Shown piece by piece: positions 38,194 through 46,401 of a DNA stretch of 64,000 nt (its first letter is position 1; every line of letters starts with the position of its first letter). Origin of the DNA: Desulfuromonadaceae bacterium. GTDB lineage: Bacteria > Desulfobacterota > Desulfuromonadia > Geobacterales > Pseudopelobacteraceae. The notes beneath the pieces were generated by a model. That model was given only the letters and a program-made list of their open reading frames with translations. It ran no database searches and was not told the origin of the DNA. The stretch lies in contig JAQUIT010000001.1 in NCBI GenBank assembly GCA_028681335.1, positions 248,001-312,000 on the forward strand, written 5' to 3'. A program made the position numbers and the translations under genes.

Positions 38194-38583
38194 ATGAAAA
38201 AGGTTCTGTTACTGTCGGCATTTTTGTTTGCTTTTGTTGCGTTGGGCCCGCTTTCGGCTCATGCCGAGCAGAAGCCGGAAATGATTGCGGAGAAGATGGC
38301 CATCAAGCTTACAAGAGGAGTCACCAATGCCGTGACCAGCATTGTTGAACTTCCAAAACAGACGATCCTGACCGGTCGGGACATGGGGGCGGTCGGCTAT
38401 ATCATCGGGCCTATCAAGGGGGTCGGGATGACTTTTTATCGCGCCCTGGTCGGGGTGACTGAAACCGTCTTTTGCATGGTCCCTCAGCCCGGCTATTATG
38501 ATCCGATGATAGACCCGGAGTATGTCTGGCAGGGATGGGAACCGAAAAGAGATACATCGCAGGCTATTGCAGAACAGAAGTAG
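38194..38583 (+). CDS. Exosortase system-associated protein, TIGR04073 family
   Basis: A 129-residue exported protein: a signal peptide (MKKVLLLSAFLFAF, cleavage after SAHA), then the family pattern MAIKLTRGVTNAVTSIVELPK, a Gly-rich central region and the C-terminal YDPMIDPEYVWQGW. The family occurs in genomes with exosortase/PEP-CTERM-like systems; its role is unknown. AAAAGGAG precedes the ATG. It has no other exosortase gene nearby in this window. Confidence 0.85.
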   Translation: MKKVLLLSAFLFAFVALGPLSAHAEQKPEMIAEKMAIKLTRGVTNAVTSIVELPKQTILTGRDMGAVGYIIGPIKGVGMTFYRALVGVTETVFCMVPQPGYYDPMIDPEYVWQGWEPKRDTSQAIAEQK

Positions 38584-38607
38584 CGAGCGCACGTCATAGT
38601 TGGTGTT

Positions 38608-38643
38608 AAAAAAGGCGGGCCCGTTATGCGGCCCGCCTTTTTT
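38608..38643. terminator. Bidirectional intrinsic terminator
   Basis: AAAAAAGGCGGGC paired with GCCCGCCTTTTTT, placed between the convergent TIGR04073 and galU genes. Confidence 0.9.
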
Positions 38644-38665
38644 GCGTAGAAACTTCGATGGATTA

Positions 38666-39529
38666 TCAGGCCAGCCGTTGGCGTAGATACGCCTCAAACT
38701 CAGCACTGAATTCCTTGCGTTTAAGCGCCATATCGACGGTCGCTTTCAGGAAGCCCAACTTGTCGCCGCAATCGTGGCGAATTCCGTCAAACAGACAGCC
38801 GTAAACCTTTTCCTCTTTTGACAGTGTCAGGATGGCGTCAGTCAACTGAATTTCTCCTCCCTTGCCCGGTTCCTGGTCCAGAAGGATGTCAAAAATGCGT
38901 GGAGTCAGAACATAGCGGCCAATGATTGCCATATCGGAGGGAGCTTCAGCACGGGACGGTTTTTCAACCATGTCGGTTACATGGAAGGTGTGCGGGTCAA
39001 TCTGGTTGGCGGCCACACAACCATACGAAGAGATATTCTCCATTGGCACTTTCTCCAGCGCCAGTACCGAACCGCCCTGTTGATCGAAAACATCCAGCAA
39101 CTGACCAAGGCAGGGGCGCTCACTGTCAATGATGTCATCCCCCAAAAGTACGGCAAATGGTTCGTTACCGATGAAGTCCCTGGCGCAGAGGATAGCGTGG
39201 CCGAGTCCCAGTGCCTGCCGCTGGCGCACGTAGAAAATGTTTACCATCTCGGCTATTTCATGCACATGTGAAAGTTCCCGGTCCTTCCCCTTGTCGTAAA
39301 GATGCGCCTCCAGTTCGAAGGAAATATCAAAGTGATCCTCGATATTATGCTTGCCGCGGCCGGTCACAAAAAGAATCTGCTCAATGCCGGAAGCCACCGC
39401 CTCCTCAACGACGTATTGCACAAGCGGTTTGTCAATCAGCGGCAGCATCTCTTTGGGGGATGATTTGGTTGCCGGAAGAAAGCGGGTGCCGAGACCGGCA
39501 ACCGGAAAAACGGCTTTTTTGACTTTCAT
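38666..39529 (-). CDS. galU: UTP-glucose-1-phosphate uridylyltransferase
   Basis: A 287-residue nucleotidyltransferase making UDP-glucose for surface polysaccharide and other glycan synthesis. Signatures: VFPVAGLGTRFLPATKSSPKE (nucleotide-binding loop with Arg and Lys), QYVVEEAV, VLLGDDI and EIQLTDAI. The ATG at 39529 begins MKVKKAVFPVAGLG and has GGAGGG upstream; 12 further upstream codons are unlikely. Monocistronic, with a terminator 23 bp after the stop. Confidence 0.96.
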   Translation of the reverse strand: MKVKKAVFPVAGLGTRFLPATKSSPKEMLPLIDKPLVQYVVEEAVASGIEQILFVTGRGKHNIEDHFDISFELEAHLYDKGKDRELSHVHEIAEMVNIFYVRQRQALGLGHAILCARDFIGNEPFAVLLGDDIIDSERPCLGQLLDVFDQQGGSVLALEKVPMENISSYGCVAANQIDPHTFHVTDMVEKPSRAEAPSDMAIIGRYVLTPRIFDILLDQEPGKGGEIQLTDAILTLSKEEKVYGCLFDGIRHDCGDKLGFLKATVDMALKRKEFSAEFEAYLRQRLA

Positions 39530-39593
39530 TGGGGGGACCCTCCGGGGTGATGGATACATATCCAAACAAAAAAATTAAGTGGAGAAGAACTAG

Positions 39594-39666
39594 TTAGCCA
39601 CAGGCCACGCGGATAAAAGCTTTAGTTCTTACCGTCAAGCTATTGTCCGTGTGCGTCTGTGGCTAA
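39594..39666. repeat. Imperfect inverted repeat forming a long intergenic hairpin
   Basis: TTAGCCACAG at 39594-39603 and its exact complement at 39657-39666 are extended inward by an imperfect match (CACGCGGA against TCCGTGTG), giving arms of about 20 bp around a loop of about 32 nt. It lies between fmdB and galU (both minus). It resembles the degenerate CCACAG/CTGTGG-type intergenic repeats I recall from Geobacter-like genomes, but that recollection is not verified here. Confidence 0.55.
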
Positions 39667-39708
39667 TAAAAGTTTTAAATCAATGCGTTTCCGTTTGATT
39701 GTAAAGTC

Positions 39709-39942
39709 CTATTCCCCGGAGCAGGCGCAGCCGCCGCAACCTGAAGGTTTTGGAGCTTCTGTTTTGGGGCAGTAACCGGTATTGAACCAGCCGTCGCCTT
39801 TCAGGCTGAAAGCGGTGGAAGAGATCATTTTCTCCACTTTTTCGCCGCATTGAGGGCATTCGCTGGCTGGTGGGTCGGAAAACTTCTGGCGCAGCTCAAA
39901 TTCGTGATTGCAGCTTGTGCAACGGTATTCGTACATCGGCAT
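39709..39942 (-). CDS. FmdB-family zinc-ribbon protein
   Basis: A 77-residue protein with the standard MPMYEYRCTSCNHEFE start and two CXXC pairs (CTSC, CPQC) forming a zinc ribbon, then a Gly/Cys-rich tail (SGCGGCACSGE). The family is widespread and was first noted near formamidase genes; a general regulatory or ribosome-associated role has been proposed but not settled. GAGGAG precedes the ATG. Isolated gene. Confidence 0.9.
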   Translation of the reverse strand: MPMYEYRCTSCNHEFELRQKFSDPPASECPQCGEKVEKMISSTAFSLKGDGWFNTGYCPKTEAPKPSGCGGCACSGE

Positions 39943-40090
39943 GACGTGTAAACTCCTCTGACAGTGTTAATAAGCACCTTAACAGTATAATAATGCAGGG
40001 GTGTGTTTGTCAATGTCGCTGCTGACCATCAAGCAGTTTCTTTACTTTTTTCCTTGTTATAGTGTATTTGATGTAACAGAGGCCACGACA

Positions 40091-42262
40091 ATGAATTATT
40101 CAGCAATGCTTACCGTCATTGGGATCCACCGGCGTTTTTACAGCTTCCTGTCACTGCTGCTGGTGATGCTCTGCCCGCTTTCCGCAACGGCAAACGAACA
40201 GGTGCGCCTGCAGCTCAAATGGCCGCATCATTATATGTTTGCCGGCTATTATGCCGCCAAGGAGAAGGGTTATTATCAAGCGGCAGGGCTTGACGTAGAG
40301 ATCATCCCCAACAAAAAGGGAGAAGATCCGGTACAGAAGGTTCTGGATGGCAAAGCGGAGTTTGGTGTCGGCACCAGTGATCTGCTTATCCGTCGGGGAC
40401 AGGGTGCGCCGTTGGTTGTTCTGGCGGTGATTTTTCAGCAGTTGGAGCATGACCTTACCGGTCATAGTATAAAAAACCAACCGGGTCACTCCCCTTTGCG
40501 CGACTATCTACGTCGAGAAGGTGTTGCTGACGATAAAGTAGATTCGCTGGCGGAATCGTTTCGTGCCGAAGATCTGGCGGCCGGAACAACGGACGTTTTT
40601 TGCACCAATGAAGGTGATGGCTCGGGTGGGTTGAACGCAGCTGCGCTGCATAAAGGAATGTCTACTCTGTGGGCGGTGGATGCAGATGTTTACGGCGATA
40701 ACCTTTTTACTACCGAGAGTCAGATCCAGCTGAGACCGCAAATGGTGAAGGCCTTCCGGGAGGCGAGCCTCAAGGGATGGAAGTATGCCATACATCATCC
40801 GGAGGAGGTTGCGCAGCTGATTCGTGCCCGGTATACAAAACGATACAGCGTCGAACATCTGCGCTTCGAAGCCAGCCAGATGGAGTCTCTGCTGCAAACA
40901 CCACTATTGGAAATCGGCCATATGAACCCAAACCACTGGAGGCATATTGCCGATGCGTATGTCACCATTGGGCTGTTAAAGCCGGACTTTGACCTGAAGG
41001 GGTTTCTCTACGATTCAGAAGCGCCACATCAGAGTCTTCTATGGATCTATGTCAGTCTCGCAACGGCCTTGGCATTGGTCCTTATTGCCAGCCTCATAGC
41101 CATCCGCTTTTCCCGCCTGTCAATGAACCTGAAAAACACCCTGGCCGATTACAAACAGGTTGGTGAAGCGTTGCAAGAGAGTGAATCGCTTTATCGCTCC
41201 ATCCTCAACGCCTCCCCTGACGGCATTACTATTACTGATACAAAGGGCACTATCCGCATGGTTTCGCCCGCCAGCGTTGCCATGTTCGGCTACGAACGGG
41301 AAGAGGAATTGCTGGGGCATAACCTGATCGAATTTATTTCTCCCGAGGATATGGAGCGCGCCGCAGCCAATATGCAGCAACTGCTTCAAGGATCTTTTTC
41401 CGGAGTGGGTGATTATCGGGCGGTTCGGGCCGATGGCACTAAATATGATATCGAATCCAAGGGGCAGTGTATCTGCAACTCAGAGGGGCAGCCTGCAACT
41501 ATTGTCTTTATTCTCCGTGATATCTCCGAGCGTAAGCAGGCCAACAACTCGTGCCTGGTGGCTATGGGCGAGATGATCTGTGCCATTGCCCATCAGTGGC
41601 GTCAGCCACTTGCCACTCTGGGAATGATCATTCAGCGGACCCATGCTGTAGGAGGTATGCAGGGTCTCACGGCAGAATACCTGGACGAGTTCAAGACCAA
41701 TGCGATGCGCCAGATAAAGTATATGTCAGACACTATCGAGGAATTTCGCGGTTTTTATCGCCCTGAAAAACAGAAGGTGCCCTTTTCACCCTTGAATTGT
41801 ATTAACGATGCCGCCAAACTTTTTGAACCGCAATTTACCGGCAACAGCATTGTCGTGGATGTTGATTGCCGTGGTTGTGAAGAACAGCAGGTAGAGGGGT
41901 TTCCAAATGAGTTCAAACAGGTCATTCTTAACCTGCTCGGCAATGCACGGGATGCCATACTGAAAAGTCGCGCTGACAGCGGTGAGCCAAAACAAGGGCG
42001 CATAAGCGTATTGATAACCGTCAGGGAAGACGATGTCATCAACATTGATATCGCCGACAATGGCTGCGGCATCGCGCCGGACGTTGCCCCGCGCATACTG
42101 GACCCCTACTTCACCACCAAGCAGGACAGTGGCGGTAGCGGTCTCGGCCTGTATATGTCGCGCATGATTGTGGAAAAGAGCCTTGGAGGTGTGCTGCGCC
42201 TGGTGCAGGGGCAGGATGGTGCTACCTTTAGAATTGAACTGCCACTGGAGAAAAACATATGA
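40091..42262 (+). CDS. Histidine kinase with a periplasmic NMT1/THI5-like binding-protein sensor and PAS domain
   Basis: A 723-residue membrane kinase. A signal or anchor segment is followed by a periplasmic domain of about 270 residues like NMT1/THI5 substrate-binding proteins (LQLKWPHHYMFAGYYAAKEKGYY, VGTSDLLI). One membrane span (LLWIYVSLATALALVLIASLIA) comes next, then a PAS domain (ILNASPDGITITD), an H-box with the AHQWRQPL signature, and an ATPase domain (LLGNARDAI, DNGCGIAP, GSGLGLYMSRM). It should sense a small molecule in the periplasm and phosphorylate the regulator encoded next; the genes overlap by 4 bp (ATGA). The ligand is unknown; related binding proteins take pyrimidine-like or sulfonate-type compounds. 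Confidence 0.88.
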   Translation: MNYSAMLTVIGIHRRFYSFLSLLLVMLCPLSATANEQVRLQLKWPHHYMFAGYYAAKEKGYYQAAGLDVEIIPNKKGEDPVQKVLDGKAEFGVGTSDLLIRRGQGAPLVVLAVIFQQLEHDLTGHSIKNQPGHSPLRDYLRREGVADDKVDSLAESFRAEDLAAGTTDVFCTNEGDGSGGLNAAALHKGMSTLWAVDADVYGDNLFTTESQIQLRPQMVKAFREASLKGWKYAIHHPEEVAQLIRARYTKRYSVEHLRFEASQMESLLQTPLLEIGHMNPNHWRHIADAYVTIGLLKPDFDLKGFLYDSEAPHQSLLWIYVSLATALALVLIASLIAIRFSRLSMNLKNTLADYKQVGEALQESESLYRSILNASPDGITITDTKGTIRMVSPASVAMFGYEREEELLGHNLIEFISPEDMERAAANMQQLLQGSFSGVGDYRAVRADGTKYDIESKGQCICNSEGQPATIVFILRDISERKQANNSCLVAMGEMICAIAHQWRQPLATLGMIIQRTHAVGGMQGLTAEYLDEFKTNAMRQIKYMSDTIEEFRGFYRPEKQKVPFSPLNCINDAAKLFEPQFTGNSIVVDVDCRGCEEQQVEGFPNEFKQVILNLLGNARDAILKSRADSGEPKQGRISVLITVREDDVINIDIADNGCGIAPDVAPRILDPYFTTKQDSGGSGLGLYMSRMIVEKSLGGVLRLVQGQDGATFRIELPLEKNI

Positions 42263-43725
42263 CCGGGTTGACCTCTGGAGAACAGGAAAAGTCCGTTACC
42301 AAAGCTAATTCCGGCAGAAAACCGCAGAAACTATCTGCTAACGCACTAAAAAGTCTTACTGTCCTGCTTGCTGAGGATGAAGACGACTTGCGCTATGAGA
42401 CAGCCGCTTTTCTCGAGCTTTACTGTGGCCGGGTTATTCAGGCCGTAAACGGGCGTGAAGCGCTGGCGCTGATCGATACGCATCGCCCGGATCTGGTCAT
42501 AAGTGACATCCGGATGCCGGTGATGGATGGTCTTGAGCTGGCCGCCTGTCTGAAGGGCCGCTCGTCTGATACCCCGCTTATTTTTTGCACCGCTTTTACT
42601 GAAACCAGTTACCTGCTTAAGGCGATTGAACTGGGTGTGGATGCCTTTGTCCGCAAGCCGGTTGATACGGACGAGTTGCTTGCCGTTATTGCCAAAGCTG
42701 CTTTGCCGCTGCTGCAACGCCGCGAAATTGAGGGGGTCTCCGATGAGCTGATGGCATCACTGCGGATACAGATGGGTGATGCTCCGGCCAGTCGTGATGT
42801 TGTGGAGCAGACGGCCAGAGTGGCCAGAACGTCATTTAATGTGCTGCTGGAAGGCGAAACCGGCACCGGAAAATCGAGGCTGGCGGCCATTGTTCACGCA
42901 CTGAGTCCGCGTCGTGATGCAAAGTTGATCACCGTACAGATGGGGGCGCTGCCGTTAAATCTGGTAGAGAGTGAGTTGTTTGGCCATATCAAGGGTGCTT
43001 TTACCGGTGCTGACCGAAATCACACCGGGCTGGTTGAGGCTGCCGATGGCGGTACGATATTCCTGGACGATATTGAATCATGTCCTCTGGAGCTGCAGGG
43101 TAAGTTGCTGCGTTTCGTGGAGGAAAAAAAATTCACACCGCTCGGGAGCACGGAAGAGAAGAAGGCTGATGTGCGCATTATTGCTGCCAGTAACCGGAAC
43201 CTGAAGGAAGAAGCATATGCCGGCCGCTTTCGTGAAGACCTCTACTACCGTCTGGCCGATGCAACCATCGCTCTGCCGCCGCTCCGGCAAACACCGGAAG
43301 CTATCGTCTCACTGGCGCTCAAATTCCTGCAGGAAACCTGTGAAGAGCTTGGGCGTAGTCTTGCGTACCTGAATGATGATGCCCGCACTCTTCTGCTCAG
43401 CCTGCCGTGGCCCGGCAACATACGGCAGCTGAAGAGCGTCATCCGCCGTGCTACGCTTAAAGGCGGAAGCGTCATCTGCGCGGCTGACATTGAGATGCAG
43501 ACTGATCCTGCCGGTAGTGTTGTTGCCACAGCTGCTGTCATCAGTGCTGCGCCGGTTCCGCCTCCTTTTCCCTGCTGCATGGACACGCTGGAAAGCTGGT
43601 CTCTCGAACAGGCCCTGCGCTACTGTGGTGGCAAACGGATGAAAACCGCAGCTATGCTCGGTATGAACTACTACACGTTTCGACGACGGCTTCAGAAGCA
43701 TGGCATAACGGCGGGGGAGGAGTAG
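42259..43725 (+). CDS. Sigma-54-dependent response regulator (NtrC family)
   Basis: A 488-residue regulator with an N-terminal receiver (AEDEDD acidic pocket, phospho-acceptor in VISDIRMPVMDG, Lys in VRKPVD). Its AAA+ domain has GETGTGKS, GAFTGA intact and FLDDIES. The C-terminal Fis-type helix-turn-helix is MKTAAMLGMNYYTFRRRL. The ATG overlaps the kinase stop, so the two form a coupled two-component pair. The next downstream promoter, at 43957, is of the sigma-54 type and heads the porin-cytochrome cassette, the obvious target. A dyad (GTGAAATCC and GGTATCAC, 13 bp apart) lies upstream of it and could be its site. Confidence 0.92.
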   Translation: MTGLTSGEQEKSVTKANSGRKPQKLSANALKSLTVLLAEDEDDLRYETAAFLELYCGRVIQAVNGREALALIDTHRPDLVISDIRMPVMDGLELAACLKGRSSDTPLIFCTAFTETSYLLKAIELGVDAFVRKPVDTDELLAVIAKAALPLLQRREIEGVSDELMASLRIQMGDAPASRDVVEQTARVARTSFNVLLEGETGTGKSRLAAIVHALSPRRDAKLITVQMGALPLNLVESELFGHIKGAFTGADRNHTGLVEAADGGTIFLDDIESCPLELQGKLLRFVEEKKFTPLGSTEEKKADVRIIAASNRNLKEEAYAGRFREDLYYRLADATIALPPLRQTPEAIVSLALKFLQETCEELGRSLAYLNDDARTLLLSLPWPGNIRQLKSVIRRATLKGGSVICAADIEMQTDPAGSVVATAAVISAAPVPPPFPCCMDTLESWSLEQALRYCGGKRMKTAAMLGMNYYTFRRRLQKHGITAGEE

Positions 43726-43956
43726 GCTCCTAAGCATATAAATTTCCTCTCCCGCACTCTACCCCGGCATTGCTCTCGCACCATTATTCCGTAGAAAATT
43801 CCTTGAAACAAATCCTCGCAGTACTCCATCACGGCAAATATTCACTCGAGTAGTATCTATTTTAGCTATCAATTTTGCATATCACCATCTTTTTTAACTA
43901 CCCGCAGTTATCGTGAAATCCAGTGTAACACATTGGTATCACAACAAAAAACCTTT

Positions 43957-43971
43957 TGGCATTCTCTGTGC
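43957..43971 (+). promoter_or_regulatory. Sigma-54 (-24/-12) promoter of the porin-cytochrome cassette
   Basis: TGGCATTCTCTGTGC has the GG and GC pairs at the exact RpoN spacing and the TGGCA half-site intact; GTGC replaces TTGC. Predicted start near 43983. It lies 230 bp after the stop of the sigma-54 response regulator, in the same direction. Confidence 0.65.
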
Positions 43972-43986
43972 TAACACTAAAAGACC

Positions 43987-44205
43987 ATGACAGCCGCGGA
44001 CGCAAGCAAAAACCTGACAGCCACACCATGTCTGTGCGAGTTTTCAAGCCATCCATTTGATGACTGTTACTGCTGCAGCGTCACCGGACGCTCTACCCAT
44101 AACATTGCAACATACTGCATGGACCGCTACTGGGAATGTCCAATTTATCAAAAGCATAAGCAGGAAAACATGAAGAAGGAGGAGGACGCTGCAGAACAGA
44201 CCTAG
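43987..44205 (+). CDS. Small Cys-rich protein heading the porin-cytochrome cassette
   Basis: A 72-residue soluble protein with seven cysteines (PCLCEF, DDCYCCSVTG, TYCMDRYWECPIYQ). The end pattern of a Cys followed about seven residues on by CPIY, preceded by a DCYC block, recurs in small proteins I recall from Geobacter-like genomes; a metal or redox site is likely. No signal peptide. The ATG has no clear Shine-Dalgarno site and lies only about 4 nt after the predicted sigma-54 start, so it may be translated leaderless or from another promoter. Function unknown. Confidence 0.6.
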   Translation: MTAADASKNLTATPCLCEFSSHPFDDCYCCSVTGRSTHNIATYCMDRYWECPIYQKHKQENMKKEEDAAEQT

Positions 44206-44407
44206 TTCGAATTGTGGAACCAATTAATTAGGAACTGGAATAACGCGTAGTTTTTCATTTTTTTGCTTGTCTGGAACAAACTTTAGGAAAGGAGGTGGCC
44301 TTCACAATTATTTTATCCGTTAGTGGAAACAGCAAATTTGATGAAAGGGGGAAGGTCACTTCGGAAGATTGAGTTCTGTTTTAAATTTACGAAAGGAGGT
44401 CCGTTGA
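44206..44407 (+). other. Structured leader upstream of the porin gene
   Basis: About 200 nt without a gene. It holds three Shine-Dalgarno-like stretches (AAAGGAGGT near 44288, AAAGGGGG near 44344 and GAAAGGAGGT near 44392); only the last serves an evident start codon. GTGGCCTTC (44295-44303) can pair with GAAGGTCAC (44351-44359), forming a nine-pair helix with one G-U. It may be a regulated or processed leader. No known riboswitch was recognised. Confidence 0.4.
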
Positions 44408-45625
44408 ATGCGTATGAAACATATTTTCAGGACAATCATATGCGGCTCAGTTCTATTCTCCGCCGTGTCTGCATGGTCTGCCGAGCTTCATGGCCGGTCA
44501 TCCACCCAGTTTCTCTGGTTCAACAGCATATTTACCGGTGAAAAACAGTCTGAATTAGCAGAGTTATTGAGATTTTCAGTAACCAAAATTGACGCTGAAG
44601 ATAAGCTTACGCTGCATGGTTATGGTCGTCTCAGCCATGATGTCAAGAACGGCGATGGTTTTGAAAACCGCCTGTTCTATCTGTATGCCGATTACAGCAA
44701 CCTGTACGACAAGCTGGACATCCGTGCGGGGCGGCAGTTTGTCAACAACTCTGCCGGGAGCGCCCTCATTGACGGCGGCATGGTAAATCTGAAAAACGTC
44801 GGCCCGGTGGCATTCTCTCTCTTGGGTGGTCGTAACGTGATTTACGGTATCGACAAGGAACTGACCAAGAGTGGAGACACGGTATTTGGTGCTGCCGCAA
44901 CTCTCACCGGCTATCCAAGAACCGATGCCGAGATCAGCTACTTTTTGAAAAAGGATGCCGATGGTGTTGCCCGTGAAACGGTTGGTGCCATGTTCAAGCA
45001 GTATCTCTTTCAAGGGATGAAAATGTACGGCAACGCCCGCTTTGACACGGCCAGCGAAACCTTTGAAGAGGTGCTGGTAGGAGCCAAGTATTTTGCCTCC
45101 GTCGATCTGGTCCTCTCTGCGGAATGGTTCCAGAGCTATCCAACCTTTGATTACACCTCCATCTACTCCGTCTTTGCGGTAGACCGTTATCAGGAAGGCT
45201 CACTTCGGGCCGACTACACCATCAACGACATGTTTGCTGTCCGCGCCGCATACAAACGCCAGGATTTCGGCGAGGATACTTCTGGCGATGTATATGAGCT
45301 CGGCCTGAAGGTTCGCCCGCTCACCAACCTGACGGTTGATGTGGCCTACGACCGTCGTCACGGTTATGCCGGTGATCTGGACGGTGCAACCCTTGACGTA
45401 GTGTACGACTATACCCCGAAGCTGCAGATGGCAGGTGGTATAGCCTACGATGTGTACCAGAGAGACAGCATGACCGGAGACACAACTGCCCAGACCTATT
45501 GGCTTGGGACACGTTACAAGCTTGATAAGGCCATGTCTTTTGATCTGCGGGTTCAGGACAATGTTGATGTTCGCGACTTCAAGCAAGACTGGTCTGGTCG
45601 GACCGCCTTCAACTACGACTTCTAG
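44408..45625 (+). CDS. Outer-membrane porin-like beta-barrel of a porin-cytochrome complex (OmbB-like)
   Basis: A 405-residue exported protein with a signal peptide ending near SAWSA, followed by alternating amphipathic beta strands rich in Tyr and Asp, ending in phenylalanine (FNYDF), the usual outer-membrane barrel signal. It lies directly before an octaheme and a dodecaheme cytochrome. In Geobacter this order (porin, periplasmic octaheme, surface dodecaheme lipoprotein) is the OmbB-OmaB-OmcB conduit, which carries electrons across the outer membrane to iron oxides and other external acceptors. Orthology to OmbB cannot be proved by eye; barrel sequences diverge. Excellent AAAGGAGGT upstream. 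Confidence 0.78.
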   Translation: MRMKHIFRTIICGSVLFSAVSAWSAELHGRSSTQFLWFNSIFTGEKQSELAELLRFSVTKIDAEDKLTLHGYGRLSHDVKNGDGFENRLFYLYADYSNLYDKLDIRAGRQFVNNSAGSALIDGGMVNLKNVGPVAFSLLGGRNVIYGIDKELTKSGDTVFGAAATLTGYPRTDAEISYFLKKDADGVARETVGAMFKQYLFQGMKMYGNARFDTASETFEEVLVGAKYFASVDLVLSAEWFQSYPTFDYTSIYSVFAVDRYQEGSLRADYTINDMFAVRAAYKRQDFGEDTSGDVYELGLKVRPLTNLTVDVAYDRRHGYAGDLDGATLDVVYDYTPKLQMAGGIAYDVYQRDSMTGDTTAQTYWLGTRYKLDKAMSFDLRVQDNVDVRDFKQDWSGRTAFNYDF

Positions 45626-45640
45626 AAAGGGGGGATTATT

Positions 45641-46369
45641 GTGAAAAAAGCTTTTTTCATCTGTGCACTGCTTCTTTACGGCCTGCTGGCATTCCAACAG
45701 CAGTCAAACGCCGAAAAGATGTCGCACAAAGAGTACGCCAATATGCCGCTGAAAGATTGTAACGAATGTCACAAGGATCAAGGCATCCCCCTGACCCACG
45801 ACAACGACTGGGCCGGCAAGCACCACCAGAATACCGACTGGATGGGCGAGCACCGGGCGTTGGCAGGGAAAGGCGGAGCAAACTGTATCGACTGCCATAC
45901 CCAGTCCTACTGCAATGACTGCCACACCGGTGGCGGTGTTGATGCCGAACTTAACAGAGCTACATTCAAGCTGAACTATTTACCGAAGAACCATCGCAGC
46001 GACTTCATCAGTATTCATCCGATCAAAGCCAAGGACAATCCACAGACCTGTCTGCGTTGCCACAACCAGAAGTACTGCACCGATTGCCACAGCCGTTTCC
46101 CTAAGGGATCGCTGAAGATCAAGTCGCACAACCCACTCGGAAGCGGATCACAGCAGTATGTGGCGAGCAACTGGAGAACCGATCACACCTACGAAGCGCG
46201 CCGCAACCTGCAGTCATGCCAGGCGTGCCATCCTGAAGGTGATGTCTGTATCCAGTGCCACAGCAGCGGCAAGGTGCGTCCGCACCCAAGAAACTGGAAA
46301 GCCGGTAATTTCAAAGATAAGTCCGGCGGCAGGGTCTGTCTGAAATGCCATATGCCGGGAACGTTTTGA
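45641..46369 (+). CDS. Periplasmic octaheme c-type cytochrome (OmaB-like)
   Basis: A 242-residue exported protein with a signal peptide (cleavage near QSNA) and exactly eight CXXCH haem-binding motifs (CNECH, CIDCH, CNDCH, CLRCH, CTDCH, CQACH, CIQCH, CLKCH). Length and haem number match OmaB/OmaC, the periplasmic-side electron carrier of Geobacter porin-cytochrome complexes, expected to feed the barrel-embedded path. The GTG start at 45641 has AAAGGGGGG upstream. It lies 15 bp after the porin gene and 32 bp before the dodecaheme gene, so all three are one operon. Confidence 0.9.
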   Translation: MKKAFFICALLLYGLLAFQQQSNAEKMSHKEYANMPLKDCNECHKDQGIPLTHDNDWAGKHHQNTDWMGEHRALAGKGGANCIDCHTQSYCNDCHTGGGVDAELNRATFKLNYLPKNHRSDFISIHPIKAKDNPQTCLRCHNQKYCTDCHSRFPKGSLKIKSHNPLGSGSQQYVASNWRTDHTYEARRNLQSCQACHPEGDVCIQCHSSGKVRPHPRNWKAGNFKDKSGGRVCLKCHMPGTF

Positions 46370-46401
46370 TTGTTAAAACTACAACAGAGGAGGAAAAGAG
46401 T

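Noticed and set aside
40001..40090. Upstream in-frame start for the histidine kinase
   Set aside because: The added residues precede the natural membrane/signal segment and lack a ribosome site; the ATG at 40091 has AGAGG upstream.
44200..44250. tRNA-like TTCGAA arm
   Set aside because: Only the short GTTCGAA word is present; no acceptor, anticodon or D arm can be built around it.
43726..44407. GEMM (c-di-GMP/cAG) riboswitch, common before Geobacter cytochrome genes
   Set aside because: The GCAAAGC and GGTAGC-type conserved segments are absent on this strand.
44323..44541. A 72-codon frame overlapping the porin start
   Set aside because: It runs out of frame through the porin signal peptide, and the porin has the far better ribosome site.
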